Source: Streptomyces fuscichromogenes
GTDB lineage: Bacteria; Actinomycetota; Actinomycetes; Streptomycetales; Streptomycetaceae
NCBI RefSeq assembly: GCF_014645815.1
Contig: NZ_BMML01000041.1
Coordinates: 12,661 to 67,328, forward strand
Length of the DNA: 54,668 nt
Direction: 5' to 3'
Part shown: one piece after another, positions 32,511 through 40,622 of the stretch
Layout of the letters: every line of letters starts with the position of its first letter
How positions within the stretch are numbered: position 1 is the stretch's first letter
Made by a program: the position numbers and the translations under genes
Notes under the pieces: generated by a model
Told to the model about the DNA's origin: nothing
Databases searched by the model: none
The model's input: only the letters and a program-made list of their open reading frames with translations

Positions 32511-32666
32511 CAGCGGCGGAGGTGTTCGAGCCGCGCGCGGGCGGATCAGCCATGGTGGGGCAAGGCGTATCTGCGGGGCCTGCTGCTGGACGGACGGCGC
32601 AAGCCGGTGGAGCCGACGGCCGCCCGGCTGGGCGGGGACGGCAACCGGCGGGCCCTGGCCCACTTC
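32511..32666 (+). pseudogene. Second transposase fragment, IS701-like
   Basis: One frame reads WGKAYLRGLLLDGRRKPVEP, then TAARLGGDGNRRALAHF, the N-terminal signature of IS701-type transposases (family assigned from memory). The preceding EVFEP lies in another frame, so there is a frameshift near 32530. Nothing follows the HF, so only about 50 residues of a roughly 400-residue protein remain. It directly abuts the IS5 remnant. Confidence 0.6.
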
Positions 32667-32901
32667 AGCCCGAGTACCTGTATGCGGAAAAGGCTTCATG
32701 ACCGACCGGATCCACAGTAACGGCCAGGAGGCGTGCGAACCGGAGTCCGGATACCGCGGACTCGGCTCACGCCACGAGCGCCTTCCCTTCTGCCACCCGG
32801 AAACCCGATTTGACAATCGGTAACTCCGCATCGTCACTCGATTGGCAGACATTCCGTGATTCGCTCATCACTGAGCCTTGACCTACGATGCCTGGGATGT
32901 T

Positions 32902-32922
32902 GGGTGTCGCACGTCGACACCC
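32902..32922. promoter_or_regulatory. 21-base inverted repeat upstream of the DUF6230 gene
   Basis: GGGTGTCG-CACGT-CGACACCC: perfect eight-base arms around five bases, about 80 bases before the DUF6230 start. A second smaller dyad, ATCCCT-CC-AGGGAT, follows at 32923-32936. TTGACC just upstream (from 32877) may be the -35. Likely an operator; a transcript hairpin is the alternative. Confidence 0.5.
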
Positions 32923-33003
32923 ATCCCTCCAGGGATCAGTACATTGATTCACCCATACCCTCCTGGCCGCAATATGCAATCCTTCCAGGGAGCGAGAAGA
33001 AAC

Positions 33004-33612
33004 ATGCACGGCGAGTCCAGCAGGATCAGATGGGGAATTTTCGCCAGCGTGATGGTCGCAAGCTTTACGGCCAGCACGGGACTCTTCATCGCTGTGGCCC
33101 AGGGCGCCCTCGCAGCCTCATTCACTATCTCCAATCAGAAAATGAAGATTTCCACCGAACGAACAGATGGAGCCGGTTTCATTGAATACGCAGCCACAGA
33201 CAGGCGGTATGACGGGAAAAGGATCCCGGTCCTCGTCTCGGGTCTCAAGTTTGCAAAGTCCAAAGGAATCTGCCAATCCACAGTATTCCAAAACATCCCG
33301 CTGATCGGCACATACACGGTAAAAGTGACCACAGAAGAGTCCACGGCGCGTGATTCATACACCGACATTATTCGGACTGTCGCCGGAACAACCACGGTCA
33401 CGGGCGAGCGCAGCGGTGTCGCGACAGGGTCCGACACAAAAGGGCCGGGAATCAAGGAGGGAGATAAAGTGGATCCCGCCGGCGCCGCACGGGATTCCGA
33501 TTCCATCGTGGTGACCGACTCCAAACAGATCGTACTGGCAACGAGTACTGGCAGCGCCGAGTCAAGCGGGGTCACTGTGAGAATTCACAAGGGTCTCGAT
33601 GAATGCTTCTAG
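33004..33612 (+). CDS. DUF6230 family secreted/surface protein
   Basis: A 202-residue protein from ATG 33004 behind GGGAGCGAGAAG. A single N-terminal hydrophobic segment (RIRWGIFASVMVASFTAS onwards, about residues 7-37) ending in AQGALAASF is the conserved opening of DUF6230, a family largely restricted to streptomycetes. Other family marks are the KGPGIKEGDKVDPAG block near residue 150, two cysteines (one near residue 89, one next to last) and a short basic C-terminal end. Function unknown. The coding sequence is clearly less GC-rich than the rest of the window, with codons ending in A or T, which suggests separate origin or a hard-to-ameliorate surface gene. Confidence 0.85.
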   Translation: MHGESSRIRWGIFASVMVASFTASTGLFIAVAQGALAASFTISNQKMKISTERTDGAGFIEYAATDRRYDGKRIPVLVSGLKFAKSKGICQSTVFQNIPLIGTYTVKVTTEESTARDSYTDIIRTVAGTTTVTGERSGVATGSDTKGPGIKEGDKVDPAGAARDSDSIVVTDSKQIVLATSTGSAESSGVTVRIHKGLDECF

Positions 33613-33649
33613 ACCGTCTGCTCAAGGTAAATATCCAGAGAGGTGGCAG

Positions 33650-34180
33650 ATGAGCGGAAATCGTCCCAGAGGTTCTCGATATCGACTTGCTGATGCCCGG
33701 GAGCGGTTCAACGACTGGCGGACGGGTCGACCATTTCCGGCCGGGATCCTCACCGCATCGGGCGCCATCTCGATTCTCTATCCGCCCTACGCGGGCCTTA
33801 CGATCGGCCAACTTCCCATTCGCATGGCGACAACTGCCGGTTGCGGCTCGCTGATCATCGGTGGGCTTCTTGTCATACTTAGCCTGACTATGTGGCTGCA
33901 GCCAGTCATGCACGTATTCGCAGGTTCCGGGGCCATCTTGCTGGCCCTCGCATCGATTCCGGTCTGCAACCTAGGCGGCTTCTTCCTTGGCCTCCTCCTG
34001 AGCCTGCTCGGAGCCTCTCTGTCCATCGCCTGGACGCCCTGCCAGGACGGCGGCGGTCCGCAAGACCGCCGTCAGGATGCCGCCGAAGGCCGGCACCGGA
34101 ACCGCCAGACGAGCGCGCAGCCGTTCGCCGGGTCCGGTCCGGGGCACAACGATCGGCGCACGCAAGCGCCCCCCTCCTGA
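33650..34180 (+). CDS. DUF6114 family membrane protein
   Basis: A 176-residue protein with four hydrophobic segments (residues about 28-45, 52-75, 80-97 and 102-125) and a polar Arg/Gln-rich tail. WRTGRPFPAGILTASGA, SIPVCNLGGFFLGLLLSLLG and the LSIAWTP end of the last helix are the DUF6114 signature. ATG 33650 is preceded by GAGAGG at good spacing; a frame opening at 33599 overlaps the DUF6230 stop and is less likely. DUF6230 and DUF6114 genes are regularly found together in Streptomyces, so the two products probably work as a pair in the envelope; what they do is not known. Confidence 0.85.
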   Translation: MSGNRPRGSRYRLADARERFNDWRTGRPFPAGILTASGAISILYPPYAGLTIGQLPIRMATTAGCGSLIIGGLLVILSLTMWLQPVMHVFAGSGAILLALASIPVCNLGGFFLGLLLSLLGASLSIAWTPCQDGGGPQDRRQDAAEGRHRNRQTSAQPFAGSGPGHNDRRTQAPPS

Positions 34181-34222
34181 AGGAAGAGCCAAGATGAATG
34201 GTGATTCACCTCAGCGGATGCA

Positions 34223-35260
34223 TCACCATTGATCTGCTTCGGCAGGGCCGTCCGCCGCGAGCGTGGACAACAGGGCCGGTACGTCGGCCAGCCCGCGCAG
34301 CATGTCGTTGAGGTGGGTGCAGGTGTCCGTGCCGCCGAAGGTCTCCCGCACCCGCCGACGCAGGTCAGCGAGGGGCTGTCCGACCAGGCGGGTGGCGCTC
34401 GCCGCGGCGACGGGGCACTCGGTCCAGGGCAGGACACGAGGTGTCGCCTCGCAGGAGACCACCGAGCCGGCGCTCGTGTCGACTTCCGCGCTCAGCGTGT
34501 ACTCGTGGATGACAGTCTCGGTGCCGTCGGGCAGCACGTACGAGTCCCTGAAGAGACCGTCGACGATCGCGCGGAGACCCGGGCGCACGTCGGTGCGGCG
34601 GACTCGGCGCATGGCCCCGGGCGGCAGGGGTTCGGTACCGTGCCAGGCGAGCGGGTCCCTCACGACGCTGAGCCGTGGTGCTTCCGGACCCGTCACGACG
34701 GGCGTTTTCCCGTCTCGCCGCAGTTCGACCATGATGGTCCCGCCGGTCGCGAACCCTGCGCACTGGTTCTCCCGGAACGTCGGACGGCCTGGCGAAGCGA
34801 CCCGTCCGTCACGGCCGGCGTTCACTGCGTGCCCGGAGACAAGAGTGACCACGGGGAGTTCGTCCAAGAGCAGGTGAAGCAGGTTGTACCGCGCGGCGAG
34901 GGACGGGTCGGACTCATTCAGTCGGCCCCGGAATCCGGCGGAGGCGCTGCCGCCGATGAGGGCAGCGAGCTGAGGGCGAGCGGGCTCGGTCGTCAACTCC
35001 CGGAGGGCCCACCCGCCCGTGTAGTCGACCACGGCACGACAACTGGCCTTCGCGACCAAACGCGCCGTCCCGTCGGCAGCGGTCAGCAGATCACGACCGC
35101 GTCCGGCCAGGACGAGCGGGCCGTCCAGGCCGTCCGGGCGGAGCATGTCGATGCTGGTGGTGCGGCGGATCGATCCTGGTGAGCGAGCGGGGCTGCCGAC
35201 CGTCGGCTCATGGGTGCCGTGGCGGGGATGCAGCTCACGCTGAGGGCCGGTCATGACCAT
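34223..35260 (-). CDS. DUF2889 domain protein
   Basis: A 345-residue protein from ATG 35260, which has GGGAG seven bases upstream. The C-terminal two-thirds fit DUF2889: IHEYTLSAEVDTS, SCEATPRVLPWTECPVAAAS and TDTCTHLNDMLRGLADVPAL, with conserved Cys, His and Asp residues that could form a catalytic or metal site. The family has no established function that I know of, but it recurs in actinobacterial CoA-dependent catabolic clusters, as here, directly downstream of a CoA transferase gene. A dyad shared with the transferase promoter lies about 170 bases upstream. Confidence 0.8.
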   Translation of the reverse strand: MVMTGPQRELHPRHGTHEPTVGSPARSPGSIRRTTSIDMLRPDGLDGPLVLAGRGRDLLTAADGTARLVAKASCRAVVDYTGGWALRELTTEPARPQLAALIGGSASAGFRGRLNESDPSLAARYNLLHLLLDELPVVTLVSGHAVNAGRDGRVASPGRPTFRENQCAGFATGGTIMVELRRDGKTPVVTGPEAPRLSVVRDPLAWHGTEPLPPGAMRRVRRTDVRPGLRAIVDGLFRDSYVLPDGTETVIHEYTLSAEVDTSAGSVVSCEATPRVLPWTECPVAAASATRLVGQPLADLRRRVRETFGGTDTCTHLNDMLRGLADVPALLSTLAADGPAEADQW

Positions 35261-35431
35261 GGTTCAACTCCCGGAAGCGGGGCATGGCGGTGCGTCGAGA
35301 CAGGTCGTAGGGCCGTCGTAGCTGCCGCCTCGACATGTGGTGCCGTCCGCGATCGCCAGGTCGGCGTCATCGAGGGCGGCGGAGGCCTCCGCTCCGGTCG
35401 ACCCCGCACGAGATACATTTGCCCCATGCAT

Positions 35432-35448
35432 TGAAAACGTCATTTTCA
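35432..35448. promoter_or_regulatory. Operator-like TGAAAACGTCATTTTCA
   Basis: TGAAAA and TTTTCA flank five bases. The 15-base core GAAAACGTCATTTTC differs at only two central positions from the site at 37944. It lies upstream of the DUF2889 gene in an otherwise GC-rich stretch and probably binds the same regulator as the other copy. Confidence 0.6.
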
Positions 35449-35501
35449 TGATGAACCCGATGGGCACGCCTGTCAATCGGCCACCGTCGGCGCCGTCCGG
35501 C

Positions 35502-37922
35502 TCAGCCGACCAATCCGCGCTCCCGCAGCGCTGCGATCTCCCCGCTGCCGTAGCCGAGTTCGCCCAGAAGGGCGTCGGTGTGCTCCCCGGCGAGGCAGCC
35601 GCCCTTCGCCTGCGTGGCGGACCGGGAGAAGCGGACCGTGGGACCGGGGCGCAAGTGCTCGCCGAAGACCGGGCTCTCGGCGGTGGCGGCATACTGCACG
35701 GCCAGCTCCTCGTGTGTCTGGATCACGACCTCGGGGGGCTGTTCCGTGACCTGGACACAGCCCACGTCGACCGCGGTGAGCAGCTCTTCCCACTCGGCCG
35801 CGGGGCGTGTGACGAAGAGCTCCGCCAGGGCTCGGGCGAGGTCCGCGTCGTGCGCGCTACGCGCCTCGGGAGTGTCGAAGCGCCCGGCGCCGCTCAGTCC
35901 CAGCGCGGCGGCCAGCGGCTGCCACTCCTTCACCGCCGGTGCCGCAAGGAAGATCCAGCCGTCGGCGGCTCGGTAGAGGCGGTAGAGGGCGTGGAAGCCA
36001 CACCCTGCGTCGTCGACGTCCGGGGAGGCGGGACGGCCGGGATAGTCGATGACCCGGTCGAGCAGGGCGTGAGTGACCGTCGCGAGCATGGAGGTCGTCA
36101 AGGGCGCCAACGCACGGCCACGGGCGCGCGCCAGCAGGCCGAGCAGCGCCGCGGAAGCGACCGCCAACGCGGCCAGGCCGTCGGCCTGGAGGGAGGGTTT
36201 CGCGGCGGCGCCGTACAGCTGCACCGCGCTCCGCTTGAGTTCCGCCAGGCAGCCGACCGCGGCCCCCGCGTGGGGCGCATCCGTCAGTGCCACCCCGCCC
36301 GCCGCGCCGATCGAAGGGGCGTAGGCCGGGCGCGCCCCGTACGGACCGCCGTCACCGTACCCGCAGGCGTCGACATAGACGAGGTCGGGATTGATCGCCC
36401 TCAGCGTGGCAGCGTCCACGCCGGCGCGTTCGGCGGCTCCGGCCCGTAGCGCCTGGAGCACGACATCACTGCGGCGGGCGAGTTCATGGACGATGGCGCG
36501 CCCCTCGTCGGTACGAAGGTCGAGGCAGATGCTCTCCTTGCCCTGCATCACCTTGGCTCCGCCCGCTTCGGGAAAGGGGAACACCCGGCGGATCGTGTCG
36601 CCTCCGAGTGGCTCGACCTTGATGACCCTGGCCCCGAGGTCGGACAGGAGCATGGCCCCGAACGGGCCGGCGAACATGACGCCCAGGTCCAGAACCGTGA
36701 GTCCCTTCAGAGTCAGGCCGCCGGTCGCGTCCGTGGGCGGGAGCACCGGCCCGCTGCTCGCCGACGGTGCCCGGACCAAATCCCCGTGCTCGTCCAGACG
36801 GGGTGCGGGCCGGGCCGATGTCAGGGGTTTCCCGTCCATGTGCACGAGGGTCGTTGGCTGCCGTACTCCGCCCGCCACGGTGACGCGTGCGTCGTGGGTG
36901 AGCTGCCGGTGTTCGAGGACAGCGGGACCGGATCGGAAGACCTCGGCGTTGACGTCGCGGTTTCTCTCGAAGACCTGCTGCCATTCCGCGAGGGTGCGCT
37001 CACCGACCCTCTGGAGAAGGATCTCCCAGAACTCCGTGCGCAGTTTCTGGGTCCCAAGGTCCGGAAAACCTGCCCACTTGGGCTCGTCGAGCAACCGCAC
37101 AAGGCCCAGTTCCGCCAGGAACGCGGCGAACAGACGCGGCCCGAGTTGGGCGAACTGGAGCCAGTGCCCGTCCTCCGTCCGCGCCACGAGCAGCGGGTAG
37201 ACCAAGGTCGAATGCGGCTCCCCCTCCGGGGTGTAGGCCTCGACCGTGCGATACGCCTCCGGCCAGCGGAGCCCGACCAGCTCCGTGAACCATGTCCAGG
37301 TGTCCAGCGTGCCGATCCCGCGCACCAGGTCGGCCTCCACATGCTGGCCGTACCCGCTGCTCTCCCGCTCCAACAACGCCGCCAGGATGCCGTGGACAGC
37401 GGTGTGAGCCGCCCCCCATGTCGCGAACGGCACCGACAGGAACGCGGGTCCGGGCCTGACGACGATGTCCCGCTTCACGTGGAACATGCCCAACTTGGCC
37501 ATGACCAGCCCCTCGTAGCCCTTCAGGTCGCGCCAAGGACCGCCGGCCCCCCAGCCGGTGACGGCTGCGCTGACCAGCCGGGGATTGCGCTGCTCGAGGT
37601 GTTCCCGTTCGAGGCCGAGCCGCTTGAGCGTGCGGGGCCGCATGGTGGTGACGAGCACGTCGGCCTGCTCGACGAGCCGGAAGAGGGCGGTGCGGTCGGC
37701 CTCGTCGTGTACATCCAGCACAGCGCTACGCCTGCCGCGCGCCAAAGCCGGCCACGCCGCCCGGGAACGTAGGGGACTGCCTCCAGGAGGCTCGATGCCC
37801 ACTACGTCGGCACCGGAGTCCGCGAGGAACTGAGTGGCGAAGGCGCCTGGCTCCGTCGTGGAAAGGTCGACCACCACAAGCCCTTCCAGGGGCCCTGTCC
37901 TCACGCGTTCCTGCGACTCCAT
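35502..37922 (-). CDS. Double-domain class III (CaiB/BaiF) CoA transferase
   Basis: An 806-residue protein made of two family III CoA-transferase units. The first runs from LEGLVVVDLSTTEPGAFATQ to about residue 380, the second from LTLKGLTVLDLGVMFAGPFG (about 402) to the end. Each half has the opening Rossmann-like strand, a GADVVGIEPPGG or GARVIKVEPLGG motif and the late DEPKW or TPEARS region. A single-domain enzyme is about 400 residues and works as an interlocked dimer, so the fusion may be a pseudo-dimer with specialised halves. It would move CoA between an acyl-CoA and a free acid, a plausible entry step for the pathway in the right arm. A shared operator lies at its start. Confidence 0.88.
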   Translation of the reverse strand: MESQERVRTGPLEGLVVVDLSTTEPGAFATQFLADSGADVVGIEPPGGSPLRSRAAWPALARGRRSAVLDVHDEADRTALFRLVEQADVLVTTMRPRTLKRLGLEREHLEQRNPRLVSAAVTGWGAGGPWRDLKGYEGLVMAKLGMFHVKRDIVVRPGPAFLSVPFATWGAAHTAVHGILAALLERESSGYGQHVEADLVRGIGTLDTWTWFTELVGLRWPEAYRTVEAYTPEGEPHSTLVYPLLVARTEDGHWLQFAQLGPRLFAAFLAELGLVRLLDEPKWAGFPDLGTQKLRTEFWEILLQRVGERTLAEWQQVFERNRDVNAEVFRSGPAVLEHRQLTHDARVTVAGGVRQPTTLVHMDGKPLTSARPAPRLDEHGDLVRAPSASSGPVLPPTDATGGLTLKGLTVLDLGVMFAGPFGAMLLSDLGARVIKVEPLGGDTIRRVFPFPEAGGAKVMQGKESICLDLRTDEGRAIVHELARRSDVVLQALRAGAAERAGVDAATLRAINPDLVYVDACGYGDGGPYGARPAYAPSIGAAGGVALTDAPHAGAAVGCLAELKRSAVQLYGAAAKPSLQADGLAALAVASAALLGLLARARGRALAPLTTSMLATVTHALLDRVIDYPGRPASPDVDDAGCGFHALYRLYRAADGWIFLAAPAVKEWQPLAAALGLSGAGRFDTPEARSAHDADLARALAELFVTRPAAEWEELLTAVDVGCVQVTEQPPEVVIQTHEELAVQYAATAESPVFGEHLRPGPTVRFSRSATQAKGGCLAGEHTDALLGELGYGSGEIAALRERGLVG

Positions 37923-37943
37923 CGCCGGTTCTCCGATCGACGC

Positions 37944-37958
37944 GAAAACAGCATTTTC
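37944..37958. promoter_or_regulatory. Operator-like GAAAACAGCATTTTC
   Basis: Lies in the divergent gap between the CoA transferase (start 37922) and the F420 reductase (start 38057), and matches the site at 35432 at 13 of 15 bases. TATAGT (37962-37967) next to it could be the -10 of the plus-strand gene, so a repressor bound here would cover both promoters. The TetR gene at 38790 is the nearest regulator. Confidence 0.6.
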
Positions 37959-38056
37959 ACCTATAGTGAGTCTGACCGTGGCCTGAAGAGTGCGTCAAGA
38001 GACGTGAACGGACCAGCCGCGCCCACTTCCCGCTCGCCGTACGAAAGGCACCTGCC

Positions 38057-38785
38057 GTGACCATCAGAGACGACGCCACCGAATCCTCCGCGGCCGCGCC
38101 CGAACGAGCGCCGGTCGAGGGCCCCTGGGTCCTGCCCGACGTCTCCGGTCTGGTCGTGGGGGTGCTCGGCGGCACCGGCCCGCAGGGCAAGGGCCTCGCC
38201 TACCGGCTGGCCCGGGCCGGCCAGAAGGTGATCATCGGCTCCCGGGCCGCCGAGCGCGCGCAGGCCGCCGCCGACGAGCTCGGGCACGGTGTGGAGGGCG
38301 CCGACAACGCCGAGTGCGCGCGCCGCAGCGATCTCGTGATCGTCGCCGTGCCGTGGGACGGGCACGGCAGGACGCTGGAGTCACTGCGCGAGGAACTGGC
38401 CGGCAAGCTGGTCGTGGACTGCGTCAACCCGCTCGGCTTCGACAAGCAGGGCGCCTACGCGCTCAAGCCGGAGGAGGGCAGCGCGGCGCAGCAGGCCGCG
38501 GCACTGCTGCCGCACTCGCGGGTCACGGCCGCCTTCCACCACCTCTCCGCCGTGCTCCTCCAGGACCCGGAGACCGAGGAGATCGACACCGATGTGATGG
38601 TGCTCGGCGAGGTGCGGGCGGACGTGGAGATCGTGCAGGCGCTGGCCGGGCGGATCCCCGGGATGCGCGGTGTCTTCGCGGGGCGGCTGCGCAACGCCCA
38701 CCAGGTGGAGTCCCTGGTCGCGAACCTGATCTCGGTCAACCGCCGCTACAAGGCACACGCCGGGCTCCGCGTCACGGACGTGTAG
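38057..38785 (+). CDS. npdG: NADPH-dependent F420 reductase
   Basis: A 242-residue F420H2:NADP+ oxidoreductase from GTG 38057 with GAAAGG upstream. After a 30-residue acidic extension the NADPH site VGVLGGTGPQGKGLAYRLARAG and the IIGSR strand follow (about residues 34-62). IVAVPWDGHG and the DCVNPLGFD loop are characteristic of this family, and the C-terminal half ends in the helical VESLVANLISVNRRYK. It supplies reduced F420, matching the luciferase-family F420-type oxidoreductase at 50128. Divergent from the CoA transferase with a shared operator, convergent with the TetR gene. Confidence 0.9.
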   Translation: MTIRDDATESSAAAPERAPVEGPWVLPDVSGLVVGVLGGTGPQGKGLAYRLARAGQKVIIGSRAAERAQAAADELGHGVEGADNAECARRSDLVIVAVPWDGHGRTLESLREELAGKLVVDCVNPLGFDKQGAYALKPEEGSAAQQAAALLPHSRVTAAFHHLSAVLLQDPETEEIDTDVMVLGEVRADVEIVQALAGRIPGMRGVFAGRLRNAHQVESLVANLISVNRRYKAHAGLRVTDV

Positions 38786-38789
38786 AACC

Positions 38790-39404
38790 TCAACGCTCCT
38801 GCGGTTCCGCAGCCGGTGCCGCCGCCCCCAGCGCCCGCAGTACGAAGTCGCGCACACGGGCGGCAGCCTCGGTCGCGCTCATGGACACCGTCGGCGCCAT
38901 CTGCTCGTCGAATGCCTGGGCGATAACGGCGCGAATGAACCGGGCGTCCGACTCGGGGTCGGTCCAGGGAAACGAACCGTCCTGGCGCCCCCGATACAGG
39001 ATCTGCGCAAGGGCGGCCTCCTGTCCCGCTGCGACCCGGGCCCGCTCCGCGGCGTATCCCGCAGCGCGCTGGGCTCCCTCGGAAGACAGGATCCGTACGT
39101 GCTGGCGCCGACGCGCCTCGGACGTCAGGCGCAGCATCGCCTCGATCCATCCCTGCAACGCGTCGGCAGGAGTGCCCGCGCTGGCCGCGGCGCTCTGCAG
39201 TTCGGCCAGCAGCCGCTCACTGTCCCGCCGGAACATGGCGAGGAGCAGGTCGTCCTTGGAGTCGAAGTGCCGGTAGAAGGCACGCGTCCCGAGCCCTGCG
39301 ATGCGCAGGATGTCGCCTACCGACGCTCCCGCGCCTCCTGCCTCGGCCAGGCAGCGATAGGCCGCCTTGATGATCCGCTCACGCTCCGCGGACTCCGTAG
39401 GCAC
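38790..39404 (-). CDS. TetR-family transcriptional regulator
   Basis: A 204-residue regulator from GTG 39404, preceded by GAGAGGAGG. The N-terminal helix-turn-helix lies at about residues 8-55 (ERERIIKAAYRCLAEAG, then VGDILRIAGLGTRAFYRHFDSKDDLL), followed by the all-helical ligand domain. It sits between the F420 reductase and the large acyl-CoA dehydrogenase group and is the only TetR gene in the window, so it is a candidate for either shared operator of this arm (GAAAAC or TAGT-NN-ACTA). The ligand is probably a CoA ester or hydrophobic acid; that is inference. Confidence 0.87.
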   Translation of the reverse strand: MPTESAERERIIKAAYRCLAEAGGAGASVGDILRIAGLGTRAFYRHFDSKDDLLLAMFRRDSERLLAELQSAAASAGTPADALQGWIEAMLRLTSEARRRQHVRILSSEGAQRAAGYAAERARVAAGQEAALAQILYRGRQDGSFPWTDPESDARFIRAVIAQAFDEQMAPTVSMSATEAAARVRDFVLRALGAAAPAAEPQER

Positions 39405-39518
39405 GGGCGCGGCCTCCTCTCCGTCTGTCCCGCACGACCACGCGGGACGACCAGGGTAACCATGTCCGGCCCCGGCGAACACGGGCGAGGGGCGGTCAGG
39501 CATCGTGTGGCCGGGCGT

Positions 39519-40622
39519 CTAGACGGCAGCGAGCAGACCGGTCGCCGCACGCTCTCGCAGCCGGTCCGGGAGCGCGACCAGCGCCTCGGCGGCCTTGGCA
39601 CGGCGGAGGTAGCGGTGGGCGGGGTGCTCCCAGGTGAAGCCCATGCCACCGTGCACCTGCACGCACCCCTGGGCGACGGATACCGCGGTCTCCAGGGCCT
39701 CGGCGGCGGCCAGGCACACAGCGGTGTCGGTGTCCGGACCGGGCTCGTCGAGTGCATCGGCCGCGGCGGCGACCAGAGCCCGGGCCGACTCGACGGCGAT
39801 GAGCATGTTCGCGCAGCGGTGCGACACGGCCTGGAAAGTACCGATGGCGCGGCCGAACTGGTGCCTGGTCCTGGCGTACTCCACCGCCAGGACCATGGCC
39901 TCGGCGGCGACGCCCACGGCGTCCGCGGCGAGCAGGACGAGCGCGGCCCGTTCGGCGGCGCGCAGGACCTCGCCGAAGACGTCGGGGCCGGCGACCAGTC
40001 GGGCGGGGCAGTCGGTCAGGGCGACGGCGCCCAGGGGACGGGTCGGGTCCAGGGCGTCGACGGGTGTCGTCACACATCGGTTCTGCGGTTCCACCGCGAA
40101 CAGGGCAGGGCCGGCCGCGGTCTCCGCCGCCACCAGGAACACGGCCGCGCACGGCGCGTCGGCGACCACGGGCACGATTCCGGTCACGGTCCATTCCCCG
40201 GATACGTCCTCGGCGCGTATCCCCGCGTCCTGGCTCCAGCCGTCGGCGCCGCGTCCGACGGCGAGTGCGGCCGTCACTCCCTCCCCCGTCATCCGGCGCA
40301 GCCATCGCGCGGCCTCGTCGGTCCCCGCCGCCAGCAGGGCGGCCTGGGCCGCGGCCATGGACACCGTCGGCACGGGCGCGAGCCGACGCCCCAGCTCCTC
40401 CTGCGCGGCGACCGCGAGGGAGAAGCCGGCGCCTTCGCCGCCGTACTGCTCCGGGACCACCAGCCCCAGTACGCCCATCCCCTCAAGCTCCTGCCACAGG
40501 TTCCGGTCCCAGCTCTCGGGCCCGTCGGCCAGGGCGGCCACCGTCTCGATGTCGCAGCGCCGGCGCAGCAGGCCGCCGAGAGTCTCTCGCAGCTCCTTCT
40601 CGATCTCCGCGTCGGCGGTCAT
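39519..40622 (-). CDS. Acyl-CoA dehydrogenase, small (beta-type) subunit 1
   Basis: A 367-residue acyl-CoA-dehydrogenase-fold protein. The N-terminal domain has GLVVPEQYGGEGAGF; the C-terminal domain has ARTRHQFGRAIGTFQAVSH and VHGGMGFTWEHPAHRYLRR. The middle FAD-binding strand (the EPGAGSD motif of classical members) is missing. This pattern is what the smaller subunit of heterotetrameric steroid-side-chain dehydrogenases looks like. It is the last gene of the minus-strand operon; its ATG overlaps the stop of the crotonase gene by one base. Its larger partner is probably the product of 41428-42612. Confidence 0.85.
   Translation of the reverse strand: MTADAEIEKELRETLGGLLRRRCDIETVAALADGPESWDRNLWQELEGMGVLGLVVPEQYGGEGAGFSLAVAAQEELGRRLAPVPTVSMAAAQAALLAAGTDEAARWLRRMTGEGVTAALAVGRGADGWSQDAGIRAEDVSGEWTVTGIVPVVADAPCAAVFLVAAETAAGPALFAVEPQNRCVTTPVDALDPTRPLGAVALTDCPARLVAGPDVFGEVLRAAERAALVLLAADAVGVAAEAMVLAVEYARTRHQFGRAIGTFQAVSHRCANMLIAVESARALVAAAADALDEPGPDTDTAVCLAAAEALETAVSVAQGCVQVHGGMGFTWEHPAHRYLRRAKAAEALVALPDRLRERAATGLLAAV

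Noticed and set aside
32137..32823. 228-codon plus-strand frame across the transposase remnants
   Set aside because: It is out of frame with both recognisable transposase fragments and has no domain.
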